The notes under the pieces were generated by a model. That model was not told the DNA's origin. It did not search any database and saw nothing but the letters and a program-made list of their open reading frames with translations. From NCBI GenBank assembly GCA_020634935.1, contig JACKAT010000001.1:124001-188000 (forward strand): DNA of 64,000 nucleotides, written 5' to 3'. The position numbers and the translations under genes were made by a program. The DNA comes from Anaerolineales bacterium (GTDB lineage: Bacteria > Chloroflexota > Anaerolineae > 4572-78 > J111). How positions within the stretch are numbered: position 1 is the stretch's first letter; every line of letters begins with the position of its first letter. Below are positions 42,760 through 50,686 of this stretch, piece after piece.

Positions 42760-44226
42760 ATGCCTATTGATTTTCCCATTTTGAATTTTCAGGCTATCGC
42801 CCCTGAACTGGTCGTGGTCGTTGCGGCCTTTGTGGTCATGTTTATGGAACTGTTTGTCGATGACAAACGAATTCTAGGCTATATTAGCTTGGTCGGTCTG
42901 ACTATGGCGGCTATTTTGAACTTTAGTTTAATGGCCTCTTTTGCGCCGCCAACCTTTCAAACCATGCTGATCAGCGATGGCTACTCGCTGATTTTGAACT
43001 TGATCTTTATCATTGCCGCCGCCTTGTCGATCTTGATTTCTCTAAGTTATTTGAGCGACCGAGAACTCCAGCACGGTGAGTATTACGCCCTGCTTCTATT
43101 TGCCACGGTCGGGATGATGTTGATGGGCGCGGCTACGGATCTGATTATCGTCTTTATGGGCCTGGAAATTATGTCCATTGCCTTGTACATTTTGGCGGCT
43201 TTCAACCGGCAGCAGCTCGGTTCCGGTGAAGCCGGCATGAAATATTTCGTCCTGGGGGCGTTTGCCTCGGCCTTTTTCTTGTACGGGGTGGCCCTCGTTT
43301 ACGGGGCGACCGGCTCGACCAACCTGCAAGAAATCGGCAGTTGGTTCTCCGCCGATCGGGGCAACCTGGGCGATCCGATCGCGCTGGTTGGGTTGAGCTT
43401 GCTGCTGGTCGGCTTTTCCTTCAAAATAGCCGCCGTCCCCTTTCAGTGGTGGACGCCCGATGTCTACCATGGCGCGCCAACTTCCGTCACCGCTTTTATG
43501 TCTGTCGGCGCGAAGGCAGCGGGTTTCGCCTCATTGATGCGGGTCCTGATGATTTCCTTCGGCGATGCCTTTACGGTCGATTGGCAACTGGCCGTGGCTG
43601 TTTTGGCTGTGATCACCATGACCGGTGGGAATATCGCTGCGCTGGCACAAAAAGATGTTAAACGCATGCTGGCCTATTCCAGTATCGCCCACGCCGGATA
43701 TATATTGGTAGGGGTCGTACCCGGTACGATGAATGGGGTGCAGGGGGTGTTATTCTACCTCCTGTCTTACACCTTTATGAATATCGGTGCCTTTGCGGTT
43801 ATCACGGTACTGGAGCGCCGCAGCCAAGTCGGCTCGGCCATCCAAGATTACGCCGGCCTGGCCTCCCGCAGCCCGCTGTTGGCCCTGGCGATGCTGCTGT
43901 TTATGGTGTCGCTTACAGGCATTCCACCGTTTATCGGCTTTTGGGGCAAGCTCTACGTTTTCCGAGCCGCCGTCGAAGCTAACATGAGTTGGCTGGCTGT
44001 AGCCGGGATGATTAACAGCGCTATCTCCGCTTTTTACTATTTAGGCATTGTCGTCCAGATGTACATGCGGCCTGTCGCCACCGCTGAGGACGGGGACGTG
44101 GCCCCGGCCCTTAAACTCAGCGCCCCGGTTGTGGTCACGTTGGTCGTTACGGTCATCGTTACTGTTATATTCGGTATTTGGCCTACCCCCCTGGTCGATT
44201 TGACTTCATTGGCCGTGTTTGGATAA
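42760..44226 (+). CDS. nuoN: NADH-quinone oxidoreductase subunit N
   Basis: 488 aa, about 14 membrane helices. Antiporter-like proton pump subunit, last gene of the operon: VFMGLEIMSIALYILAAF, VPFQWWTPDVYHGAPTSVTAFM, and KDVKRMLAYSSIAHAGYIL. No terminator is obvious in the 77 bp before the STAS gene, so some read-through is possible. Confidence 0.96.
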   Translation: MPIDFPILNFQAIAPELVVVVAAFVVMFMELFVDDKRILGYISLVGLTMAAILNFSLMASFAPPTFQTMLISDGYSLILNLIFIIAAALSILISLSYLSDRELQHGEYYALLLFATVGMMLMGAATDLIIVFMGLEIMSIALYILAAFNRQQLGSGEAGMKYFVLGAFASAFFLYGVALVYGATGSTNLQEIGSWFSADRGNLGDPIALVGLSLLLVGFSFKIAAVPFQWWTPDVYHGAPTSVTAFMSVGAKAAGFASLMRVLMISFGDAFTVDWQLAVAVLAVITMTGGNIAALAQKDVKRMLAYSSIAHAGYILVGVVPGTMNGVQGVLFYLLSYTFMNIGAFAVITVLERRSQVGSAIQDYAGLASRSPLLALAMLLFMVSLTGIPPFIGFWGKLYVFRAAVEANMSWLAVAGMINSAISAFYYLGIVVQMYMRPVATAEDGDVAPALKLSAPVVVTLVVTVIVTVIFGIWPTPLVDLTSLAVFG

Positions 44227-44303
44227 GGGACTTGACTTTATAATTCAACTGGTGATAGACTTGAGTTAAGATAACTTAAATCAACTAGACCTGATGATGG
44301 TAC

Positions 44304-44639
44304 ATGCCAAACTTAATTGCCGATTTGTCTGAAGAAAACGGTCGTTGGACATTGAAGTTAGTGGGGAGTATTGACTCGGATACACACCATCTTATGTGGT
44401 CCACCGAAAGCAGTTCCGCCTTATTGAAAAAATTACAGGAAGTTAAGGCCGACTCTTTGTGGATAGATCTGTCGGAAACGGAACGGTTTGACTCTCAAGG
44501 GCTACGGCTGCTGCTTAATGCCCACAAAGAATTCTCAAGGGCAGATATCCCCATCATTTTGAGGTATCCCAATCCACATCTGAACCGGCTGTTTCAAATT
44601 ATGCAGTTTGATCGCATTTTTACCATTGAATTTGAATAA
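44304..44639 (+). CDS. STAS-domain protein (anti-sigma-factor-antagonist-like)
   Basis: 111 aa, a single STAS domain: WIDLSETERFDSQGLRLLL, with Ser as the likely phospho-acceptor, then IMQFDRIFTIE. It closely resembles the C-terminal domain of the gene at 6354-6878. STAS proteins of this size bind anti-sigma kinases in partner-switching systems; no such kinase is nearby. The next gene is a CheY-like regulator, and the two may form a signalling unit. Confidence 0.8.
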   Translation: MPNLIADLSEENGRWTLKLVGSIDSDTHHLMWSTESSSALLKKLQEVKADSLWIDLSETERFDSQGLRLLLNAHKEFSRADIPIILRYPNPHLNRLFQIMQFDRIFTIEFE

Positions 44640-44734
44640 TTATCTTGTTTTTGGCATTATATCAGGAATAAATACTTCGAAGTCTGCTTGCTAACTCAAA
44701 TCTTTAATCTTGCAGATAGTGGCGAGGGCCTCCA

Positions 44735-45157
44735 ATGTCAGAACAACCACTTAAAAAGCTTAAGAGACTGACTCCTCAAGGAAGCGGGCGTGAGCCGATT
44801 CGGGTCCTCTACGTTGAAGACTCCGCCGTTATCCGAGATACAATTGCCAGGTTACTTGAATTAAAAGGCTATAAAGTTAACTACGCTAAAAACGGGCAAG
44901 AGGGAGTTGAACTGGCCCAAAGCTGGAAACCTCAAGTTGTTCTCATGGATTTACGCATGCCGGTGATGGACGGGTACAATGCCATCAACGAATTAAGGGC
45001 TAATCCGGCTACCAGCCATCTCCCGATTTTTGTCATTTCCGCCTGGAGTAGTAAAAAAGAGCGAACCCAAGCTAAATTGGCCGGAGCCGATGAATTCTTT
45101 GTCAAACCCCCTGACCTAAATCGGCTAATTGAAGCGATTAACAGAGCCGTTGAATAA
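44735..45157 (+). CDS. CheY-like single-domain response regulator
   Basis: 140 aa. A short basic N-terminal tail precedes a receiver domain: acidic pocket VEDS, phospho-acceptor Asp in VVLMDLRMPVMDG, Ser/Thr switch in VISAWSS, Lys in FFVKPPDL. There is no output domain, so it must act through a protein partner. It is followed by a clear terminator at 45187-45219. Confidence 0.9.
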   Translation: MSEQPLKKLKRLTPQGSGREPIRVLYVEDSAVIRDTIARLLELKGYKVNYAKNGQEGVELAQSWKPQVVLMDLRMPVMDGYNAINELRANPATSHLPIFVISAWSSKKERTQAKLAGADEFFVKPPDLNRLIEAINRAVE

Positions 45158-45186
45158 TAACCTTAATCGATATACAGCCATTTTTG

Positions 45187-45219
45187 AAAGCTCGATGCAT
45201 TTCCATCGGGCTTTTTTTA
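45187..45219 (+). terminator. Rho-independent terminator after the CheY-like gene
   Basis: An 11-bp stem AAAGCTCGATG/CATCGGGCTTT with one G-T pair, a six-base loop and a run of seven T overlapping the stem end. Confidence 0.85.
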
Positions 45220-45244
45220 TTGCAGAAAAATTTCGTTTAGAGAA

Positions 45245-45274
45245 TTGACATAGAACACCCGTTCGTGGTATAAT
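45245..45274 (+). promoter_or_regulatory. lexA promoter
   Basis: -35 TTGACA (45245-45250), an 18-bp spacer, -10 TATAAT (45269-45274). The LexA box at 45252-45265 fills the spacer, a classic arrangement for autorepression. Confidence 0.8.
45252..45265. promoter_or_regulatory. LexA box, site 1
   Basis: AGAACACCCGTTCG, matching AGAAC-N4-GTTCT with one end mismatch. Related to the CGAAC-N4-GTTCG box of Gram-positive LexA. It lies between the promoter boxes of lexA. Confidence 0.75.
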
Positions 45275-45423
45275 CAGGTAGAACAAGCACAAATGGTCGG
45301 AACAAATGGCCGACTAACGAAGAACCATCAAGCCTAATATCACATTGTTGAAGCATGCATGTCTGACTATCAACTACCGGCTATTGATGGTTGATAATTG
45401 TATCTTTCGAAGGAGAAGTCATA

Positions 45424-46062
45424 ATGGGTCTATCTGATCGGCAAAAGAGAATCTTAAATTTTGTAAAATCCTTTACCCTCGATAATGGGTATCCACCGAC
45501 CATTCGAGAAATTGGTAAGGCGGTTAATATTACGTCAACCTCTGTGGTTAATTATAACCTCGATGCATTACAGCGAAATGGGCATATCTATCGAGACCGG
45601 ACGGTTTCCAGAGGTATTCGGTTGGTTGAAGGTTTGGAAGAACTAACCGGCGCGTCAGAACTGGTCAAAATACCACTGCTGGGCCGTATCGCGGCTGGTG
45701 AACCCCTTTTGAATTTCCAAGATGCCTTTGATCCGGAAATGGACACCATCGAACTCACCCGCGATGTGGTCCCCAACGATAAGGATGTCTATGCCCTGAA
45801 GGTTAAAGGGAACTCGATGATCGATGCCCTGATCAACGATGGCGATATTGTCGTGATGCGTCACACCGAAACCGCCAACAACGGCGATATGGTCGCCGCC
45901 TGGATTACCGACCGCGAAGAAACCACCCTCAAACGGTTTTACAATGAGGGGCATCGCATTCGCCTCCAGCCGGAAAACCAAACAATGGAGCCTATTTACG
46001 TTGACGCCGCCAATTTGGAGATCAAAGGGCGAGTGATCGCGGTTATTCGCCAACTGGCTTGA
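45424..46062 (+). CDS. lexA: LexA repressor (active, self-cleaving type)
   Basis: 212 aa from the ATG at 45424 with AAGGAG upstream. The N-terminal winged helix (GYPPTIREIGKAVNITSTSVV) binds the SOS box. The C-terminal S24 domain is intact: scissile Ala91-Gly92 in GRIAAGEPL, catalytic Ser131 in KGNSMID and Lys170 in TTLKRFY. RecA-stimulated autocleavage is therefore expected. It is controlled by its own box at 45252-45265. A degenerate paralogue follows as a separate transcription unit. Confidence 0.93.
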   Translation: MGLSDRQKRILNFVKSFTLDNGYPPTIREIGKAVNITSTSVVNYNLDALQRNGHIYRDRTVSRGIRLVEGLEELTGASELVKIPLLGRIAAGEPLLNFQDAFDPEMDTIELTRDVVPNDKDVYALKVKGNSMIDALINDGDIVVMRHTETANNGDMVAAWITDREETTLKRFYNEGHRIRLQPENQTMEPIYVDAANLEIKGRVIAVIRQLA

Positions 46063-46196
46063 TAAATCACAAAACCAACTCATTTTATTTGCTTTAGCAA
46101 TCTGGCTGTCTTTTGAACTTGACCTTAGGCTACAGGTTTGCTTTGGGCTTCATTCTAAGCATAGACCCCTATATCCTCTTCTCATTTTAGCTTGTT

Positions 46197-46229
46197 AACA
46201 CGCCTCCTTGAGGGGCGTGTTTGTTTTTT
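46197..46229 (+). terminator. Rho-independent terminator after lexA
   Basis: Stem ACACGCC(TCC)/(GG)GGCGTGT around TTGA, followed by TTGTTTTTTT. It separates lexA from its paralogue's promoter. The remaining 46063-46196 region shows nothing else. Confidence 0.75.
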
Positions 46230-46269
46230 TACCCTCTCAAAATTTAATCTAAAACTACCAAAGTGAGAC

Positions 46270-46299
46270 TTGACTTTAGAACACACGTTCTGGTATAAT
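46270..46299 (+). promoter_or_regulatory. Promoter of the LexA paralogue
   Basis: -35 TTGACT (46270-46275), an 18-bp spacer, -10 TATAAT (46294-46299). It has the same architecture as the lexA promoter, with one LexA box in the spacer and a second just downstream. Confidence 0.78.
46278..46291. promoter_or_regulatory. LexA box, site 2
   Basis: AGAACACACGTTCT in the promoter spacer of the LexA paralogue; half-sites AGAAC and GTTCT are exact. Confidence 0.78.
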
Positions 46300-46311
46300 G
46301 ATAACCAGTTT

Positions 46312-46325
46312 AGAACACGTGTTCT
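46312..46325. promoter_or_regulatory. LexA box, site 3
   Basis: AGAACACGTGTTCT, a perfect 14-bp palindrome, 21 bp downstream of site 2 (edge to edge) and just past the expected transcription start. Confidence 0.8.
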
Positions 46326-46367
46326 ATTTTTGTGAGGATATCTACTTAAGTTGAAGGAGCCAGGTAA

Positions 46368-47012
46368 ATGATAAAAATAAGCGACAAACAAGAACGGATG
46401 CTGGCATTTATTGAAGAATTTGTAGGTAGCAACGGTTATCCTCCCACCTATGAAGAGATCAGAGCGGGTCTCAACATCAGTACCAAATCGTTGGTGGATT
46501 ATCATTTGGGGGTTTTAGAAAGTGCTGACTTTATTACCCGCATCCCCAATACCCCGCGAGGGCTGCGTTTGGCCGCAGAACCAAATGGCCTCGCACCTGT
46601 GGTTAAAAATGGCGGGGAACCCAAACCCGTCGATAGTATCAATCTGAGTGAAGCCGAAATTGTGGAACTGACATTTGATGTTGTCTCCACCGATTCTGAA
46701 CTCTACGCCCTCAAAGTGGATGACCCTGCCATTGTCGGACCTTTTGTGGGCAAAGGAGACATTATCATTCTACAAAGGCAAAAATGTGTACAAAACGGGG
46801 AAGTAATCGCGGCCCGGCTGGCCGCCCAAGGGCAAACGGCGTTGGGGCGATATTATCGGGAGAATGGCCATGTTCGATTAGAGCCGGTTAACACAGCCAC
46901 GCAATCGATGATCGTGGCTCCTGATGCTCTGGAAATTCAGGGTAAAGTTGTCGCCGTTATCCGGCAGGTTGACCAAACCCAGCCCCAGACGTTTGACCCA
47001 AAAGTGATCTAA
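46368..47012 (+). CDS. LexA paralogue lacking the catalytic dyad
   Basis: 214 aa, alignable with LexA along its length. The DNA-binding part is kept (GYPPTYEEIRAGLNISTKSLV). In the S24 domain, the Ser of GNSM is replaced by Ala121 (LKVDDPAIV), the Lys of TTLKR by Gly160 (TALGRYY), and the scissile Ala-Gly becomes Gly-Gly (NGGEP). Self-cleavage should therefore be impossible. Dimer-core strands (LYALKV, KGDIIIL, GKVVAVIRQV) are preserved. Its promoter carries two LexA boxes, so it is probably SOS-induced; it may re-close the response, act as a non-cleavable repressor, or form mixed dimers with LexA. Confidence 0.88.
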   Translation: MIKISDKQERMLAFIEEFVGSNGYPPTYEEIRAGLNISTKSLVDYHLGVLESADFITRIPNTPRGLRLAAEPNGLAPVVKNGGEPKPVDSINLSEAEIVELTFDVVSTDSELYALKVDDPAIVGPFVGKGDIIILQRQKCVQNGEVIAARLAAQGQTALGRYYRENGHVRLEPVNTATQSMIVAPDALEIQGKVVAVIRQVDQTQPQTFDPKVI

Positions 47013-47221
47013 GGTAACTAACCATATCTATTGAGCACACCAGGCAACTGGCCCTAAATCGCCATTTAAACCCAGGTGCCAGTTAGTTGAATAGTCACAA
47101 TTGTAAGACAACTGCTGGGCCGTAAACTCGGATCGATTTATAGGAGATGAGAGTCGAGGTCAACGAGCATCAGCCCCACGGAAAAGACCACGACTAAAAA
47201 AAGGGTGTAACAGGTTATGAC

Positions 47222-48484
47222 ATGCTCGAAAATAAAAACTATCCTGTACCCAGAGATAATCTCGATCCGGAGATATATATGCGTCGGGTGTTAGAGTACC
47301 AGGCTGATCAAATAGAAATGGTTTTGACCAGTCATCGCGTTCCAGGGCGGGTTACGGGTGGGGTTGTGACCCCGCGCTGGATAAGCTATCGAGTTTTTCC
47401 GGAGATTTCGACCAAGGTCTCCAAAATCGTAGGGCTGTCAGAGGAGTTGGCTTTGAGGTTGGGCGCGCCTCGCGTTCGCGTCTCCCGCCAGGGGGCGGCG
47501 GTTCAGGTCGATGTGCCTCGTGAGGATGCTCAGGTAGTTCGGCTGGTGAATCTATGCCGTCAAGTAAAAGAAATACCCAAACAAACGGCTATCTTAGGTA
47601 TGGATGAGTCGGGTCTGCCGCTGCTTTTACGGCTGCCATCGCCGGAAGTGGCTCACGTCTTGATCTCCGGTACGACCGGTTCCGGTAAGACCGCGCTGGC
47701 CAGAAGTATTGCTCTTTCATTAGCAATGCACAATCGTTTGGGTGAAGTCCAGATGATCTTCATTGATCCCAAAGGCAACGGCTTCGACCCATTTATTACG
47801 TTTGAAGGTGGCCACGGGGGGCCTGCTCTGCCCCACCTTTTGCGTCCGGCTGTACAAGATGTCCATCAGGCCATTTTTCTATTAGGTGAGATGGTCGAGG
47901 AGATGGTTCGCCGGGATCGGGAGAACATCTCTGAACCAAGAGTGATCATCTTTATCGATGAGGTGGCCGATTTGATGGAGCAGGGCGGCAAGGCTATGGA
48001 TCGCTTGATGACCCGCCTGACCCAGCGAGGCCGTAGTGCGGGCTTGCATATCGTCGCCTGTACCCAAAAACCGCTGGCGGCCAGTATCGGCAGCTTGACT
48101 CGCAGCAACTTTCCGGTACGGCTGGTGGGCAGTGTCGCCAGCGCCGATGATGCTAAAATCGCCGCCGGTATACCCGGCACCGGCGCTGAAAAATTGCTGG
48201 GTCGAGGCGATTTCCTGTTGGTGGCCAAAGGACACGTCACTCGCTTCCAGGCAGCCTATATCAGCGAACAAGAGATTCGCCAAATCGTCAACCGCATGAG
48301 TTCGGGGATGCGCCAAAGCCGCCGCTGGTTAACGCCTCATCCGGAGCCCCAACCCTTGGCCGCTACAGGGACAAATGGTCGACCGGTTGAGCCCCCGGCC
48401 ATGACCCTGAGCCAAAGTAATCCCCCTCAGAAACGTAAGGGATTGGGATTGATGTTGGGACACCAACTGAGGTTAATTAAATAG
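47222..48484 (+). CDS. Soluble FtsK/SpoIIIE-type ATPase
   Basis: 420 aa, shorter than chromosomal FtsK (700-1300 aa) and without the N-terminal membrane domain or C-terminal gamma DNA-reading domain. The motor core is present: Walker A SGTTGSGKTAL (about 150-159), IDPKGNGFDPF, Walker B VIIFIDEVADLM, TRLTQRGRSAGLHIVACTQKP, then a basic, proline-rich tail. Such compact FtsK-like translocases are frequent on mobile or conjugative DNA but also occur in Chloroflexota chromosomes. It follows the LexA paralogue by 209 bp without an obvious terminator, so it may belong to the SOS-controlled unit. Confidence 0.82.
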   Translation: MLENKNYPVPRDNLDPEIYMRRVLEYQADQIEMVLTSHRVPGRVTGGVVTPRWISYRVFPEISTKVSKIVGLSEELALRLGAPRVRVSRQGAAVQVDVPREDAQVVRLVNLCRQVKEIPKQTAILGMDESGLPLLLRLPSPEVAHVLISGTTGSGKTALARSIALSLAMHNRLGEVQMIFIDPKGNGFDPFITFEGGHGGPALPHLLRPAVQDVHQAIFLLGEMVEEMVRRDRENISEPRVIIFIDEVADLMEQGGKAMDRLMTRLTQRGRSAGLHIVACTQKPLAASIGSLTRSNFPVRLVGSVASADDAKIAAGIPGTGAEKLLGRGDFLLVAKGHVTRFQAAYISEQEIRQIVNRMSSGMRQSRRWLTPHPEPQPLAATGTNGRPVEPPAMTLSQSNPPQKRKGLGLMLGHQLRLIK

Positions 48485-48489
48485 TGTTT

Positions 48490-48625
48490 ATAGGAATTTA
48501 ATGAGTTGATAGAGTTTACGAGTTTCAGATCAATAATCGCTTCCATTTGACCCAAAAAAGAAGGCTACTCATCTGTTGGCAAACTCATTAAACTCCCTAA
48601 CTCTAAAGCTCTATAAACCCTAGTC
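48490..48625. repeat. AGAGTTT-word hairpin repeat, family F copy 2
   Basis: Same element as 24095-24262 in opposite orientation: GATAGAGTTTACGAGTTTC, CAGATCAATAATCGC, CCCAAAAAAGAAGG, then a right arm of AAACTC words. It separates the FtsK-like gene from the small membrane protein. Confidence 0.75.
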
Positions 48626-48659
48626 AGTTCGAACGCCATTATAGCAAGGGGTAAAAACC

Positions 48660-49046
48660 ATGAAAAAATTCTTATTCGTAACCGGGGTTACGTTTGTTGT
48701 CGTGATGGCGGTTGTCATTGGACTACGCCTCAGCCCCGACGCTATGGCCGTGATCATCGGTATTATTTGTGGCGTGCTGGCTTCAATTCCAACCAGTATT
48801 ATTTTAGTTTGGGTTCTCCGCCAACGCGACAAACAGCCTGAAGAGATGGGCTACGGCATGGGGCGTTATGGTCATTATCCTCCGGTAGTGGTGGTCAACG
48901 GGCAAAACCCCAATGGCTATCCCGGCATGGCAGCCCCACCGCCGATGTTGGCTCCCACAACGCCTCCCGGTACTCGCGATTTTAGAGTTATTGGCCAGGA
49001 AACAACCGAAGGCATCGGCGATATCCTGCCGTCAATATGGGAGTAA
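48660..49046 (+). CDS. Small two-helix membrane protein, unknown function
   Basis: 128 aa. Two hydrophobic segments (about 4-22 and 30-53) form a hairpin, followed by a Gly/Pro/Met-rich cytoplasmic-type tail (PEEMGYGMGRYGHYPP). No family recognised. It is followed directly by two further small genes, so it heads a run of co-directional small proteins behind the FtsK-like gene. Confidence 0.65.
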   Translation: MKKFLFVTGVTFVVVMAVVIGLRLSPDAMAVIIGIICGVLASIPTSIILVWVLRQRDKQPEEMGYGMGRYGHYPPVVVVNGQNPNGYPGMAAPPPMLAPTTPPGTRDFRVIGQETTEGIGDILPSIWE

Positions 49047-49048
49047 CC

Positions 49049-49291
49049 ATGAACGACAGTTCTGAGCCTATTCAAATGTTGGAGCGACGGTTTAATCTCT
49101 TTCCGGCTCGATTTACCTGGCGCGGCCGTATATACCATGTCGATGCGGTTAATGAATGTAAAACGATGTCTGGTCGCTCTGATAGCTGCGGCATGCATCA
49201 TTACTGGGTGCGTTCCGGCAGCCAGCGGTTTCACCTATGCGAGATTTTCCCTCGCAGCGATTGGTTAATCTATCAAGACTCACAGGAGTAA
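49049..49291 (+). CDS. Small protein, DUF6504-like by pattern
   Basis: 80 aa from the ATG two bases after the preceding stop. The pattern RRFNLFPARFTWRGRIYHVD, then HYWVRSGSQRFHLCE and DWLIY, resembles small beta-rich proteins of the DUF6504 kind; the match is by eye and weak. Cys and His residues are present (CKT, SCGMHH) but not in a standard zinc motif. Probably co-transcribed with its neighbours. Confidence 0.6.
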   Translation: MNDSSEPIQMLERRFNLFPARFTWRGRIYHVDAVNECKTMSGRSDSCGMHHYWVRSGSQRFHLCEIFPRSDWLIYQDSQE

Positions 49292-49295
49292 AAAT

Positions 49296-49526
49296 ATGTT
49301 GGAAGGATTACTTTGGTTCGACAGTGACCCAAATCGAAATATTGTAGATAAAATAAATCAGGCGGCGCAGCATTATCGACAAAAACTCGCTCAGATGCCG
49401 ACCGTTTGCTATGTTAACATTCAAGACTTTGACGAAAATTGCAGCGAGATCAACGGCATAATGCTCAAACCCAAAAGTAATATTCTGCGTCATCACTATT
49501 TAGTTGGGGTGGAGCAAAACAACTAA
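49296..49526 (+). CDS. Small protein of unknown function
   Basis: 76 aa, four bases after the previous gene. It begins LEGLLWFDSDPNRNIVDKINQAAQHY, then a strand PTVCYVNIQDF and a basic C-terminal segment KPKSNILRHHYLVGVE. I do not recognise the family; similar short proteins lie beside lexA/ftsK-like genes in Chloroflexota as far as I recall. A 13-bp hairpin follows at 49608-49648. Confidence 0.6.
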   Translation: MLEGLLWFDSDPNRNIVDKINQAAQHYRQKLAQMPTVCYVNIQDFDENCSEINGIMLKPKSNILRHHYLVGVEQNN

Positions 49527-49607
49527 CCAACTAACCACCCCTCCCTCCACTTCCTTATTTGCAAAAAGTTAAGTGTTAGCATTACAATTTCATATAATAA
49601 AAGCTTA

Positions 49608-49648
49608 ATAAGCGCACAGATGCTCAAAAACTGCTCTGTGCGCTTTAT
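49608..49648 (+). terminator. Hairpin, possible terminator of the lexA2-ftsK cluster
   Basis: ATAAGCGCACAGA (49608-49620) pairs with TCTGTGCGCTTAT-like sequence (49635-49648, one extra T). There is no strong T tract, so factor-independent termination is uncertain. Confidence 0.5.
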
Positions 49649-49662
49649 GCATTTTAAGCAGC

Positions 49663-49715
49663 GGAGCGACAAAACTTGCTTTGCCAAGCGGATCAAAGCA
49701 GAGCTTTGATGCTCC
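49663..49715. repeat. Branched hairpin repeat, family C copy 2
   Basis: GGAGCGACAAAACTTGCTTTG at the left and ATCAAAGCAGAGCTTTGATG plus GCTCC at the right. Two inner hairpins lie in GGAGC/GCTCC outer arms, just before the GNAT gene's ribosome-binding site. Confidence 0.75.
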
Positions 49716-49743
49716 AAATTATTATTTTTAAAGGAGGCGCTCC

Positions 49744-50589
49744 ATGTACCAGATTCGGGATCTTGAGTCTTATAATGAAATGCTGGCTGTTCGCGAACTT
49801 CAACAACAAATCTGGGGTTTTGATGATGCGTCGTTGGGATTGTATCCGCCGGTCTTGAAAACGGCGGCCATGAATGGTGGGGTAGTTTTGGGTGCTTTTG
49901 ATGACAAGTCCGGTCAGATGATCGGCTTTCTTTTTAGCTTTATTGGCCGCGAACCCAGCGGGCTTTTTAAACTGTGTTCACAAAATATGGGGGTTCTGCC
50001 GGAATGGCGGCGACACGGCGTAGCCGAGGCCCTCAAACAAGAACAGCGCCGCTGCACCATTGCCCAAAACCTTCCGCTTATTACCTGGACCTACGACCCC
50101 CTTGAAGGGCCAAACGCCAATTTAAATCTGCACAAATTACGAGCCATCAGCCGCACCTACATTGAGGATTACTACGGCAGCAACTTCGGGGCGCTCAATG
50201 CCGGTCTTCCCTCCGACCGGCTCTTGGTCGAATGGTGGGTTAGCGGCCCCCGGCAGGACACGGCCACGATCCCGGATTATCGGGCGGCCTGCCCCATTTT
50301 TACGATTTCTGGTCAAGGTGTGGCTAAGAAAATCGACCAAGCCGATTTAGATTTGACGGCCGATTTCCTCGAACTCGAAAGTATGCCGGATATCCACCCG
50401 GTTAAAGACGCCAACATGACGCTTGCGCTCGACTGGCGCCTCAAAATTCGGCGGGCGTTTGAAACGTACTTTGCCAAAGGATACATTGCCGTCGATTTTA
50501 TTTCGACAGTGACCAACGGCGATCGGCGCAATTGTTATATTTTACAAAAATCCACCCCGGAACTGATGACGGAGATTGGGATTGAATAG
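49744..50589 (+). CDS. GNAT-superfamily acetyltransferase (COG3375-like)
   Basis: 281 aa, strong AAGGAGG ribosome-binding site. The N-terminal GNAT fold shows ELQQQIWGFDD, GVVLGAFDDKSGQMIGFLFSF, then the acetyl-CoA-binding motif as NMGVLPEWRRHGVAEALKQEQR. WTYDPLEGPNANLNLHKL in the middle and DRLLVEWWVSGPR are characteristic of the COG3375 group, whose substrate is unknown to me. The selenoprotein candidate starts 97 bp downstream, with a palindromic repeat between, so a joint transcript is uncertain. Confidence 0.85.
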   Translation: MYQIRDLESYNEMLAVRELQQQIWGFDDASLGLYPPVLKTAAMNGGVVLGAFDDKSGQMIGFLFSFIGREPSGLFKLCSQNMGVLPEWRRHGVAEALKQEQRRCTIAQNLPLITWTYDPLEGPNANLNLHKLRAISRTYIEDYYGSNFGALNAGLPSDRLLVEWWVSGPRQDTATIPDYRAACPIFTISGQGVAKKIDQADLDLTADFLELESMPDIHPVKDANMTLALDWRLKIRRAFETYFAKGYIAVDFISTVTNGDRRNCYILQKSTPELMTEIGIE

Positions 50590-50591
50590 AA

Positions 50592-50670
50592 CGTGGCGCG
50601 TACAACGTGGGACGTGAGTAATGCATAATCACCTTCTACGTTCCACGTCCTACATTCCACGACCCACATA
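50592..50670. repeat. ACGTGG-word hairpin repeat
   Basis: Left arm GAACGTGGCGCGTACAACGT..., right arm ...CTACGTTCCACGTCCTACAT, imperfectly inverted. It lies between the GNAT gene and the DCC-family gene. Confidence 0.6.
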
Positions 50671-50686
50671 TTCAATAGGATTGAAA

